A stretch of DNA of 64,000 bases from Pyrus communis (taxonomy: Eukaryota > Streptophyta > Magnoliopsida > Rosales > Rosaceae). The translations under genes and the position numbers were made by a program. The notes below the pieces were generated by a model. That model saw only the letters and a program-made list of their open reading frames with translations. It searched no databases and was not told where the DNA came from. Numbering within the stretch: position 1 is the stretch's first letter; each line of letters begins with the position of its first letter. Shown in pieces: positions 1 to 10,119 of this stretch. The DNA is taken from positions 3,039,001 through 3,103,000 of the forward strand of contig NC_084813.1 of the NCBI RefSeq assembly GCF_963583255.1, in the 5' to 3' direction.

Positions 1-893
1 TGGCACGGCTCGGGTTGTGGTAGTGGTGACACCATGGACCTCGCCCGTGGTGGTGGTGCCGCTCCACCAATTGTCATATTTAGCCTCGTGGATCGCCGTG
101 GTCCCATCTCTTGAATGTTGGAATTTTTACTTGTTGAATTTTCTAAATTTCTAGCCATTGTACTTCTCTTTTACGTTTTATCAAAGAATCTTTGCAAATA
201 AAAAATTCTAATAATAAGAACGTACGAAAATATACAAATGGACGAGAAATTAGAAAATAGAGAAAAAAACCTTTTATGCGAGAGTCTTCTACGAGTGTAT
301 TTCTCTTCTCAATGAAAGTACCAATTTGTGGATGCAATTTTCCGCCTTCTTGATCTTGGACAAAATTGCACCTGCAAAACAATTAACACCTTAGGTCAAG
401 GCCAAGAGCCTCACGCACCCATGATGAATGTGGGGGGCTTTAGCCGAAGAACCTCCGATGCCAAAGTTAGAATTTAAAGAGAAAAAGTGTTTGGAGAGTT
501 TTTGGAGTTTTACAAGAGTGTGGACCTCCCCTTTCAAAGAAAATGGAGTCCTATTTATAGAGCATGGCTGGCCCTTGGATGTTTTTTGGGGTGTAATGGT
601 GATTAATTTGATGATTAATGGATTAATTAGGAATTAATCCATTAATTAGCCTAATTAATTTAATTTATAGGGAACGTTTTGAAGGTTATGGAATGATTTC
701 CTTGTAGAGGATATGGAGTAAAGATGGATGAGATAAATTTGAACTTGTTACCTATTTTGGGCACTCTTGTCTTGGTTGATGGATGATTCTCCACTGCTCA
801 CATGTAGGAAACCTGGTGTGTCTCGAGGGTAATTTTGTCCTCTGTACCTAAAAATCCACATGTCGCCTCTTGATTATTTTTGGCTCCACAATT
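1..893. other. unassigned AT-rich intergenic DNA
   Basis: No open frame here resembles a known protein. Only short frames of about 70-80 codons occur on both strands, as expected by chance. The stretch is probably degraded repeat sequence, but I could not place it in a family. A perfect AT-rich hairpin is listed separately, and the right edge abuts a fragment of an SFBB gene. Confidence 0.5.
614..646. repeat. perfect 15-bp inverted repeat with 3-nt loop
   Basis: ATTAATGGATTAATT is followed by AGG and then its exact reverse complement. Surrounding sequence (600-665) is made of further TTAATTAA-like words, so this may be a simple AT-rich palindrome. No target duplication was recognised. Confidence 0.7.
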
Positions 894-941
894 GTCACCC
901 ATTGGAAACAGTATATTTAGGTCCTCAACATCATAAAAAAG
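894..941 (-). pseudogene. SFBB gene fragment (relic)
   Basis: About 48 bp match the SFBB genes of this window with roughly five mismatches (compare 62640-62685). Read on the minus strand they give YDVEDLNILFPMGD, the equivalent of residues about 101-114 of an SFBB protein (YDVEDLNIPFP in gene 2). No SFBB sequence is recognisable on either side. The fragment ends 21 bp before the probable 3' LTR of copia-1, so that insertion and later deletion may have removed the rest. The short length limits certainty, but the match covers one of the most conserved SFBB blocks. Confidence 0.7.
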
Positions 942-962
942 AAACAGTAGGTATAGCTAGTC

Positions 963-1415
963 TGTGAACTATAACTTTAAATATAGCGGAAACAAAAGAA
1001 CTCAGCATATCCAATTAACCACTAACCTTGTGAAGTCATAGTAGCAGAAAATAAAGGTTCTTCTCCTCTCAACACTATCTGTATGCACTGTCAATCAATA
1101 GGGTTTGACGTTTCTGTTTGTGTGTGTTGTACGAGAGTAGGGACCCTTTACATATAATGTAAATAGTGGTCTTTGATAAGGAGACTTCCTATCATGTAAT
1201 CCTTATCAAAGTCATCAGCTTGATAACCCTTATCACTAATATCCAAAGTATCCACATTAGAATGGTTAACACCAATTGCACCGGGACTTCTTTAGGTTAT
1301 ATTTCAGTCTTTATACATTCCTTAATAACCAACAAGTATTATCATACACAAACTTTTATGATCTCAATCCCTCATGCACGTGCTAAACAAGTGTGCAACT
1401 CTCATTAGACTTACA
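963..1415 (-). repeat. probable 3' LTR of copia-1
   Basis: Begins TGTGAACT and ends CTTACA, immediately followed by the pyrimidine stretch TTCTCCCAC, which is the minus-strand polypurine tract. Its length is close to the 423-bp LTR of copia-3. The left boundary is a guess from the first suitable TG. Confidence 0.5.
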
Positions 1416-1941
1416 TTCTCCCACTAGAGCCAACACTCATTTAATACACATACTTATTGATATGAGAACATACTTGAATGGCCATGAGTTTAGTATTAAC
1501 AAAATCCACGATTACAAGTTTCAGTCAAAAGTTAATATCCATGAAGAACTAAAGGGAATCATATCTTAATACGCAAATATTATCCCCAGAATTACAATCA
1601 TGAAATCAGCAATCACAAGAAACTCCAACAAGATATGAAAATAATGAAAGATATATAAAATGTAATGTTTCTGCAGTACATCTTCCATTAAGGTCCTCTT
1701 TAAGACTAGTATTCTAGTCCTCCTTTATTGCTTCGAATTGAAGCCTTTAAGCTGCTCTCTTTCATGACAATTTAATGTACTACATCATAGCTAAAAACTG
1801 CACTTTTTTGGGAAAACCTTTGCAACTAAGCAGCACGATACTTTATTAGCTAAGATAATTGAACTACAAAGTCTTTATGCTTGTAATATGAAAAAACAAA
1901 AAATACTGTAATCAAAGAACATAATGTAAAAACATTCACCT

Positions 1942-2519
1942 TCACTCCCAATATTCTTCGACATCAAAATCAACCAATACTCCCATATTCTTCACATGTT
2001 TCTTCAACACCACAGCTGGGATAGCCTTATTCAACGAGTCTGCAATCATCAAACTTGTCTCCAAATAATCAATTTTCACCAAACCTTCCATCACCTTTTC
2101 ACGAGCAACCAGAAATTTGATATCCAAGTTTCTTGTTGCATTTGACCTTTTGTTATTCCTTGTGAAAAAGATTGCAATGTTGTTGTCACAATAGAGCTAC
2201 ACAAGTCTTGAAATTGAGTCCACTACATGAAAGCTAGTGATGAAATTCTTTAACAAACTGCTTGATTTATGGCTTCACAACATGAAAGGTATTCAACCAC
2301 CATCGTGAAGGATGCCACTGTGTCCTACTTGACACTCTTCCATGAAACAGCTCATGCAGCCATCATAAAAACATATCCATAGGTTGATTTTAAGTCATCC
2401 AGACACCTTGCAAAATCTTAATCACTATACCCTTCAAGCACCAAATGATCAGTCTTCCTATAAACTAACATATGTGACTTTGTCTTCTATAAATATCTTA
2501 AGACCCTCTTCTCGACATT
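1942..2519 (-). pseudogene. copia-1 RNase H region
   Basis: The last 61 codons (1942-2127) contain MDIKFLVAREKVMEGLVKI and LMIADSLNKAIP, the usual C-terminal RNase H block of copia polyproteins (DIKFHFVRE... ADxLTK). Upstream the frame is broken, but DNNIAIFFTRNNKRSNATRN and a serine/histidine-rich RNase H core can be read in pieces up to 2519. It belongs downstream of the RT segment at 2520-3107 and is not functional. Confidence 0.8.
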
Positions 2520-3107
2520 CTAATGTGCTTCTCCAGTGTTGGACTGAAATCTTCCCAAAACACTTACTGTAAATGCAAGGTCAAGTCTTGTACAAACCTG
2601 TGCATACATCAAACTTCCTACTAATGATGCATATGGTTTATCTTTCATTGCATCTATTTCTAAATCATTATTTGGATATTGCTCCTTACTTAACTTGTCA
2701 CCCTTTGAAATAGGTAACTCATTAGTGCAGCAAGCCAACATGTTAAATCTCTTTAGAACCTTCTCTATATATCTTCTTTGTGACAATCCAAGCAAGCCCC
2801 TTTGTATGTCTCTCTTGATTTCAATTCCCAACACATACCTTGCTTCACCTAAATCCTTCATCTCAAAGCTCATTTTCTTGAAACACGTTGTGTCATCCAA
2901 CATGCTAAGAAAGTTGGCAGTAAGTAAATTATTAACAATGTAAAGCACCAAGATTACAAAATTGCTCCCACTGGTCTTTAAATAAATACAAGCATTAAAT
3001 GGATTTTCCATAAAACCATGTTCTTTAACTACACGGTGAAACTTCAAATACCATTGTCGTGACGCTTGTTTTAATCCATATATGGATTTCTTAAGTTTAC
3101 ATACCAA
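2520..3107 (-). pseudogene. copia-1 reverse transcriptase, C-terminal part
   Basis: 195 codons with KLKKSIYGLKQASRQWYLKF, the conserved copia RT motif preceding the active site, and later EARYVLGIEIKRD and YASLVGSLMYAQVCTR. The catalytic box, normally YVDD, reads YIVNNLL: both aspartates are replaced by asparagine, so the enzyme would be inactive even without the frame breaks. A short frame break separates it from the N-terminal RT part at 3135-3890. Confidence 0.9.
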
Positions 3108-3134
3108 GTGCTATTTCCCCTTTTCTTGAAACCC

Positions 3135-3890
3135 TTATGGTTGTTTCATATATATGTCCTTCTCCAAATCACCATTTAATAAGAAAGCCATTTTAACATC
3201 CATTTGATGCAAAAACAAATCGAAGTGTGCTACCATAGCCATTATCACTCTAAAAGCATCCTTAGTTGATACTGGACTAAAAGTCTCTTTATAATCCACA
3301 CCCTCATTTTGAGTAAATCCTTTCGCCACTAATCTCGCTTTGTGCCTTTCGATATTACCATTGGAGTCTCTCTTCATCTTGAACACCCATTTTGAACCTA
3401 TTGATTTGACACCCTCAAAAGGTTCCCCCAATTCCCGTACACCATTGTCGTACATCGAATTGAGTTCATTTTTCATGGCTTCAATCCACTTGTCTGAGTT
3501 GTTTCTTGAGATTGCATCCTTGAAGGTAGTAAGGTCTTCAAACTCTAATAAATTTTCTTCACAATCAGCCAAGTATACAAAATCACTGAGAATAGTAAGC
3601 TTTCTTACCCTAGTAGACTTTCTCAAAGGAATGTCAACATGCTGTGCTAGGATTAAGGTTTGAATGGACTGCTGCTCATTCTCATTCATGCTTCCATTAT
3701 TTGCTACAACATCATCTTGAACCTGTTCATTTTGAAATTCTTCCACTTCACTTGTAATTACTCCTTCATGATCATCAATGCCTCCTTCTTCTTCTGCATG
3801 CCCAATGATGTTGATCATTATTGTTTGTGGTCCAAGTTTCTCAACATTAGTTTTATCGGTGGCTATCTCCTCAAGAATAGAACCTTTCAA
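3135..3890 (-). pseudogene. copia-1 integrase-RT linker and RT N-terminus
   Basis: 251 codons: an acidic low-complexity linker (EEEGGIDDHEG...), the conserved LRKSTRVRK basic patch, EAMKNELNSMYDNGV, then the RT start with GSKWVFKMKRDSNGNIERHK, ARLVAKGFTQNEGVDYKETF and FLHQMDVKMAFLLNGDLEKD. This is the usual domain order in copia pol. The first RT catalytic aspartate (QMDVKMAFL) is present. It connects by frame breaks to the integrase C-terminus upstream and the rest of RT downstream. Confidence 0.9.
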
Positions 3891-3908
3891 ATTTATTCCA
3901 GGATCTTC

Positions 3909-4291
3909 TTATCGTAAATGCTGGAAGAAAATAGCCTTTCCAGTCTCAACAATCTTGATACTGTGATTAGGACAATAAAAGCAATACCTCTTTGATCTAT
4001 ATGCATACCCCACAAAATAACAACTTATGGTTTTGGCATCTAGCTTCTTGGCATTTGGGTTGTAAATCTTCGCCTCTGCCTTGCATCCCCAAACGTGGAG
4101 ATGGTTCAAACTGGGCTTCCTCCCTACCCACAATTCAAACGGTGTTCCTTCCACTGATTTTGTAGGAACTCTGTTGAGGATATAGCTTCTAGTTTTCAAC
4201 GCCTCGACCCATAGAAATTTTGGCAAGTTTACCTTGCATATCATACTTCTTAGCATATCAAGTAATGTCCTATTTCTTCTCTCCGCCACCC
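3909..4291 (-). pseudogene. copia-1 integrase, C-terminal part
   Basis: Contains [56 protein letters not shown] and [16 protein letters not shown], all typical of the copia integrase C-terminal region. The frame runs into the solo LTR at 4292. The N-terminal integrase half lies on the other side of that LTR (6422-6884), and the two frames are in register across the insertion. Confidence 0.9.
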
Positions 4292-6421
4292 TGATAGGAG
4301 CATATTCATGCGACTTAAATGGCTTGTTCTCGTACATTTATGTTATGTTTCTTTAGTTATTTTAGTCCTTTATGCTTCTTTCGTGTGTTTTTAGGTTCAT
4401 ATGGCTAAGGAAGCAAAAAGATGCATTTTGGAGCATTTTAGAGCAAAATCGGACTTGGAATGGATAGCTTATGTTTGGAGAAAAAGGGATGGACGAAATT
4501 GAAGACCAAATTATCATCACCACCTATCATACAATTATACACTTATCATCACCACATATCATTCACTTATCACCACATATCATTCACTTATCACTTAACA
4601 TATCATTCACTTATCACTTATCATACTCATAATCATCTACACATTTCAACCATTTAAACACATGCATTTCAACTCACATGCACACCCACCTCTTTCCACC
4701 AAATCCACATGTTTTCCCAACAATATAATTGAGCCAACACATGCACCCATCACCCAACACACCCTTTGCCGTCCAAAACACATTTAATTCCAGCATTGCA
4801 CATGCATTTCCAACCTAGCATTCCCTTCATAAAACAACCACATGCACACTCAAATCAATCAACCCATCTTTGCCGTCCAAAACACATTTAATTCCAGCAT
4901 TGCACATGCATTTCCAACCTAACAAACAGCCACATGCACCCTTTAAATAAACCCAAACATGCAGCCACAGAAATTCCTCCCTTTGCCGTGCACTCTCCAT
5001 CACAATTTCAGCTTTCCAACCTAGCCACATTCACATGCATTCACTCATAATCATTCACCAAACTTGCAGCCACATTTCCACCTATTCCTAGCTGTCATGT
5101 TCCCTCTCATTTACCTATAAATAAGCATGCATTGCAGCCACAATTCATTCATTCCATTCACCACACAACACACAACACAAACACACATCCCTTGCCGTGT
5201 ATCCCCTTCCATTTCTGTGCAGTTTTTCTCCTCCATTGCAGCCACTATCCAACCATTCCCCACTCCATTCCACATACACCTAAAGCCCTAAACATCTCCT
5301 TAGACCTTGTGCTACAACAACGAGGAAGAAAAGAGTGCCTAAACGTTCATACAATTCAAGTTTGAGTTGTTGGAATGTTTAGGTGTTTCTTTAATTTCAA
5401 AGTTTAAATTCAATTCTCTTTGTTTTGTATGTATGAGGAATGGAAGAGAAGAGTGCCTAAACGTTCATACAATTCAAGTTTGAGTTGTTGGAATGTTTAG
5501 GTGTTTCTTTGATTTCAAAGTTATGAGGAACTAAACCCCCTTTAGCTAGGGGGTGATTCGAAACTATGTTTATATTTGCAATATGAATTGATTAACTTTC
5601 GTTGGAATTTCATAAGTTGTGGATTCAATTCGTTTAACCGTTTGATTGATAACTTATTTATGTATGTTTATTAAGAATGCGCGCTTAATTTTCATGCATG
5701 AATATGATGCTAGAATATAAGTGAGTTTCACCTAATCGTTACGAACTTATATTCACAAGTAGTGGAGGTTGCTTATAAACAATCGCGTTAAATGAATTCT
5801 TGGCACGAGTTTCATGCTCATCATAGTAACGAATGCCTCGTCAACACTTATAGTTTTCATAATGCTTAATGATCTTTGATTGTATCTTTATTGTGCTGTT
5901 CACGTAAAGGACTTTTGGAGAATGTTGTGAATTGCGTTGCGCAAACCCATCCAATTCATTAACTTAAGGAAAACTTGACGGTTAATTTAAGCGGACCTAA
6001 TTAACCCGGAGTGTTGAGTTTCATAATTTATCGAAAGACCAACTGAGAATCAATCTTGTATGCAAGTGTAACATGTGTGGAGAAGAACCCCTTGGCTATT
6101 CCATCATCCATATTTTCATCATTTTCATATTTACGTTTTGCCTTTAATTACAATTTGTGCAATTTAGTTAATTTCGTCAAATCAAACCCCCCTTTACTTT
6201 CTTGTTCTTTAGTGCTTAGAATCTGTTTAGTTTATGTTTTAAAGTATTTTTGAATTCTTTGAGTCTAGTATAGTGTTTTATATTGTGTTTTTACGTTTTT
6301 TAGTCAAATCCAAGTGATTAACAATCCCTCCTAATCCCCGGTCCAGAACGATCCCTACTTATACTTATACTACAATTGTCAAAAAGAGGGTTTAATTTGT
6401 GTGCGTATAAATCTCGCATCA
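4292..6421 (+). mobile_element. solo LTR (Athila-like Ty3/gypsy type) inserted in copia-1
   Basis: A 2,130-bp unit with TGAT...ATCA ends, flanked by the 5-bp target duplication CACCC (4287-4291 and 6422-6426). It splits the integrase of copia-1 between the conserved EQ and AERRNRT blocks. No coding capacity or second LTR lies inside, so it is best read as a solo LTR. A longer relative lies at 52615-55385 with a different target duplication (GAGAC), proving the ends. The 3' part carries two copies of a 46-bp hairpin (5338-5383, 5456-5501). The 5' part holds TATCATTCACTTATCAC tandem repeats (about 4530-4625) and a direct repeat of about 55 bp (near 4767 and 4869). Orientation is assigned from resemblance to the 5' LTR at 44107-45833. 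Confidence 0.9.
5338..5501 (+). repeat. duplicated 46-bp hairpin inside the solo LTR
   Basis: Two near-identical copies (5338-5383 and 5456-5501) begin CCTAAACGTTC and end GAATGTTTAGG, so each can fold on itself with a stem of about 20 bp containing mismatches. The same pair occurs in the related LTR at 53890-53935 and 54007-54052, so the duplication predates both insertions. Confidence 0.75.
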
Positions 6422-6884
6422 CACCCAATATTGCTCAGGGGTTCTTGGGGTAGTATATTGTGTAACAATCCCATTATTTTGTAGAAAAATGGCAAAGGGC
6501 CCTAGATTCCTACCTGTTTGATCATATTTGCCATAGTATTCCCTTCCCTTATTGGACCTTACAATCTTTATTTTCCTTTCCAATTGGTTTTCAACTTCAT
6601 TTTTATAAATTTTAAAAACCCCAACCATAGATTTTTCAGAAATTAAGTATACATAACAAAACCTAGAAAAATCATCAATGAAGGTGATAAAATACTTGTT
6701 TCCTTCAATGGTTTTTGTTGGAAAAGGACCACAAATATCTGTATGAATAATTTCCAAAATTTTGATTACTACGAGTTGATCCCTCTTTTCTAGACTTAGT
6801 TAATTTTCCTTTGACACACTCCACACAAAAATCAAAATCTTCAAAGTTTAATGAAGGCAAGATTTCATTTTTAGCCAAAATTTC
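6422..6884 (-). pseudogene. copia-1 pre-integrase/integrase, N-terminal part
   Basis: Contains LEIIHTDICGPFPT-type sequence (first catalytic Asp), KYFITFIDDFSRFCYVYLI, and IVRSNKGREYYGKY, where the second catalytic Asp, usually RSDRGGE, reads SNKG. Upstream, EILPSLNFEDFDFCVECVKGK is the end of the GAG-pre-integrase zinc-binding region in another frame, so a frameshift lies near 6755. The right edge stops at the second solo LTR. Compared with copia-3, roughly 100 or more codons between protease and this point are missing. Confidence 0.85.
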
Positions 6885-8384
6885 TGATGTGTATTTAAAC
6901 TAACCTAAATAATAGATTAATTTAAACCAAATTAAACTCGCAAGTGCACGAATCAATTGTAGTAATATATGCAAATACGAGGTCGATCCCACAGGGATTA
7001 CTTTAACACCAATTTAACTGATTAATCACACTAGACATAATTAAACAAACAAAGGATATATTGAATTGAATAATTGATTAAAACTATAATTAACAAGAAA
7101 AAGAAAAGACAATTAACTAAATCAAACACATGACACAAGAAAACCTAAGGTTATGAACAATTCTATTTACTTTTCCTAGAGCCAATTACTATCCAATTAC
7201 CATGCCAATGTTAAAAGTTGTTATTTCTAAGGTATGAATTAATCCGTGGTCAGGCATCAACTCTTGTATCACTACATGATAATTATATCCTATTGGTTAG
7301 GCATACAATTAAACACATAAAAACCCATTAAGTATAGAATAATCATGTCAACCAAGTAGGACTAGCTTGATATTGGTCATCCTCACTAGTTTGTCTACTC
7401 TTCTTAATCTTAGTTTCAATAAACCTAATTGATATAGGTCATCCTCATAGATTTTTCTAAATCTCTAGATGCAAAATTCCTAAAGGTGATTAGTCATTAG
7501 AAACCTGAATCTAGAATAAAATACCCACAAAGATTAAGAATATAACATGGCATATAATCGGATAATAATTAACAAAGTACTTCGCAAATATTCATGTCAT
7601 GGCTTCATCATAAACCTTAGAAAATAACTTAGTTACATATAGAAATAAAAATAAAAGAAAGATAGAACCCGGAATCCACGGCAAAGCACGTCCCTAAGCT
7701 CTTCTTCACTAATTGCGAAGATGGTGAATGGTAGCATGATGTGGGTGATATGAGGAATGCGGGGTGATGGATGGATGGATGGATTAATGGATGAATCTCT
7801 TAGAGAGAGCTTAGGCACTTATTTATACTAGAAAAACCCTAAAAGGTCTGGGAGAAACTCTCCTAAAAAAAACAAACTCCTAAACAATTAATGACACAAA
7901 CTAGGAAAGAATCCTTCTTGACTTGGAAAACACGTCATCTGTTTTGCACGCCAGTTTTGGGGTCGATTTATCTTCTGGAAAATTCTGTAAAAATATGGGA
8001 AACGTAGCTTTATCTCTTATCTTTTCAGGAATATATCGCACATCACTAGGAAAAATCGGGAAAGCCTTCAAATCTCTATTCTCCCACAGCTGTGCAATTA
8101 TGACGGGAAAACAACTTCTGCGGAATTGATTCGTAAAACTGGAATGAATGGCTCCATGGAAAATTATGAAATTTGGATACAACGATCTTCAGCCTCTTAG
8201 CTTCCTTCTCTAATTGACCTTGCATCAAAACTCATCCGGAAAGTCGAATTATCACCAAAAACGTCCTGCATGCGCAGATTGGCTGAAACTGAGAAAATGA
8301 AAGTAATAAGGCTTTTTATAATTAATTCCTTAACAAAACTTAGGGATAATTAATATGAAAATATGATAAATAATTCCCCTATCA
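6885..8384 (-). mobile_element. solo LTR, Athila-like type, inserted in copia-1 with flanking deletion
   Basis: A 1,500-bp unit whose ends read TGAT...ATCA. On the minus strand it begins TGATAGGGGAATTATTTA and ends AATACACATCA. It contains the motif of CGCAAGTGCACGAATC followed by a block ending CGATCCCACAGGGA, frequent in plant gypsy LTRs. No internal genes. The flanks ATTTC and AATAT are not identical, and copia-1 coding sequence between protease and integrase is missing, so a deletion accompanied or followed insertion. The (TGGA)n run near 7770-7795 is a small microsatellite. Confidence 0.7.
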
Positions 8385-9166
8385 AATATTTTAGTTGGAA
8401 TTTTATTTGTTATGAAGTCCGGCAATGAGTTCGTAACATGAACAAAAGAGCCAGAGTCAAGCCACCAAGCATCACTAGGCATATCAATTAAATTACTTTC
8501 AAAACAAGCAAAAATATTTTTACCTTTCTTGGCTCCTTGTTGTGATAGCCACGCCTTATACTTGGGGCACTTTATCTTCATGTGACCAAACTTTGTACAA
8601 AAAGAGCATTTGAAAACCGATAGGTTATTAGGTTTGAAGGTTCTCTTAGGGATAGAAGGAACATTTTTGGCATTGTATCTTTTGGCAGCATCGAGAAGCA
8701 CCAAAAAGGTTTTAGATATAGGTACCTCCAAAGCCTTCAACTCCCCAGCAATATCAATCAAATTCAGAATATACTCACGTACACTTTCAATGCCATCATA
8801 CCTCGTAGTTGTGAGTGAATTCATCAGGTTGTCCATCTGGGTTTCGTCAAACTCTTTGTACTTCTCTTCAATTAATTTCAAGAACTCCTTAGCATTCGTG
8901 GCCTCTGGAAATCCATCATGCATGACATCAGTCATGGATCTCTTAATGATCATGAGAGAGATCCTGTTGGATTTTTGCCACTTCTTATACTTGGACCTTT
9001 GGTTCGAAGAGCATCCTTCAGCTGGCATGGGAGGCCCATCTGTTCTCAATGCAACATCCATATCCATGACACCCAACACAATCTCCAAGTCCTGCTTCCA
9101 ATTTTTGTAGTTCATTCCAGTAAGTGGTTCCACCGTGTTGAGACTCATGGAGCTAGAGTTCATCAC
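8385..9166 (-). pseudogene. copia-1 Gag and protease N-terminus
   Basis: Reads from ATG at 9166: LTGMNYKNWKQDLEIVLG is the copia Gag (UBN2-type) start, followed by SKYKKWQKSNRISLMIIKRS and FLKLIEEKYKEFDE. A central part of Gag is deleted before a CX2CX4HX4C zinc knuckle (CSFCTKFGHMKIKC), then WWLDSGSFVHVTN, the protease active site (DSG intact, with Ser in place of the usual Ala). The frame enters the solo LTR after KIPTKIF. Confidence 0.9.
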
Positions 9167-9624
9167 TGAATCACATCACATGCATGATTAATCTTTATAC
9201 CCCAAAACCATATGTCACGGCCTTCAACTCTTTGGATTGAAGAAGACTGTGAACGATGAACTTAGTCATAATACTTTCGTAATCAAGATTGGATATTCTG
9301 TAGACATATTAACAGGTCTTTGTGATTTAGATAACATGGTTTTTTATTCAATCAGCTCATTTCGTGAAATCAAATTCTATCAGCCAAACAAAAAAAAAAG
9401 ACACCATAATAATTAGCAAGCAAAAAAAAAAACGAAAAAAAAAGGTGGATTGGTTAGTGTACAATTCATAAATTTCATTTTTGGGTACAATGGGTAGGTG
9501 CAAAAAGACTAAGTTAGATGATTGAACATAATAAAAAATTGAAAATAATAAGAAATTGTTGTGATGGACACAAACACATTTTATAAAATAATCACTTAAG
9601 AAATATAAGAATATCTAAAACAAC
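9167..9624. other. unassigned, probable copia-1 leader and Helitron body
   Basis: No gene. Immediately right of the Gag start one expects the copia-1 leader, primer-binding site and 5' LTR, but no GCTCTGATACCA-type site is visible. Several A-rich runs occur (9389-9440). The right part may be the interior of the Helitron that ends at 9699. Confidence 0.4.
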
Positions 9625-9699
9625 ACATCTTTGGAGCGCGTAGCGCCCGTGATGCAAAAATGCCTCTCGCACGCACGTTAGTGCGTGCAGAGAGGCTAG
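9625..9699 (+). mobile_element. probable Helitron 3' terminus
   Basis: The segment carries a GC-rich hairpin, with arms GCCTCTCGCACGCAC and GTGCGTGCAGAGAGGC around GTTA, and ends in CTAG directly followed by T. Helitrons end in a hairpin plus CTRR and insert between A and T. The second LTR of copia-2 shows the undisturbed target: at 14639/14640 it reads A|T, exactly where the 5' LTR is interrupted at 9700. That agreement is the main support. The Helitron 5' end (TC preceded by A and the first 86 bp of the LTR) was not located, so its extent is unknown. Confidence 0.55.
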
Positions 9700-10104
9700 T
9701 TTAATATAAAGCGAGAAAACCATATTACTTGTCTAAATTATGAATGGAAGACAGTTATAAAACTTGATGAAACTGACAGTAACTGCTACCATGATAGGTG
9801 GAGCAGTTGCATCATATAAGTCAGGTTTTGATTCCCTTTCTCGGGTCAGTTACAAGGTTCTCATAATGTGAATGCTCAGCCTATGGAGAGAAAGAGTTAT
9901 ATTCCATTTCCAAGAGAAAGTAAGGTCCAAATCTCATCTCAATCATCTCGTCTACGACAGCAAGTAAGTACATCCTTAGTTTCCGCAAAATGATGATTTA
10001 ATGAATATTAGGACTAGTATAAATGCATGCGTGAATATCAGTTTGTAGTTCATCATGCAGGGTTGTTCTCGATCTCTGAATGAAGTAGGTAATTAAGTTC
10101 AGCA
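9700..10104 (+). repeat. 5' LTR of copia-2 (5'-truncated)
   Basis: Aligns with 14640-15029 apart from scattered substitutions and one extra 15-bp segment near 9957. Ends TTCAGCA two bases before the primer-binding site. Its first 86 bp are absent because the Helitron terminus abuts it at 9699/9700. Confidence 0.9.
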
Positions 10105-10106
10105 TG

Positions 10107-10119
10107 TGGTATCAAAGCC
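10107..10119 (+). other. copia-2 primer-binding site
   Basis: TGGTATCAAAGCC is one change from the TGGTATCAGAGCC site complementary to the 3' end of initiator methionine tRNA, the usual copia primer. It starts two bases after the LTR end. About 930 bp of noncoding leader separate it from the Gag ATG at 11044. Confidence 0.85.

Larger units (their letters stand above)
963..9166 (-). mobile_element. Ty1/copia retrotransposon copia-1, degenerate and nested
   Basis: Minus-strand gag, protease, integrase, reverse transcriptase and RNase H pieces occur in the copia order from high to low coordinates. The 3' LTR is taken as 963-1415 (TG...CA, 453 bp), preceded on the minus strand by a polypurine tract GTGGGAGAA at 1416-1424. 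The left LTR edge is inferred from its TG and its length, since no second LTR is present for comparison. Two unrelated solo LTRs interrupt the element (4292-6421 and 6885-8384). The 5' LTR and primer-binding site are not seen beyond 9166, so the 5' end is lost. The element is dead: multiple frame breaks, a missing PR-IN segment and a changed RT active site. Confidence 0.85.

Noticed and set aside
4827..5365. Open frames in the solo LTR near 4827-5030 and 5132-5365
   Set aside because: The His/Thr/Pro-rich translations arise from CACAT-rich simple sequence and differ in the related LTR copy.
10107..10119. tRNA gene at retrotransposon primer sites (also 39028-39040, 45840-45857, 55816-55827)
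   Set aside because: Only 12-18 nt complementary to tRNA 3' ends, directly beside LTRs; no cloverleaf.
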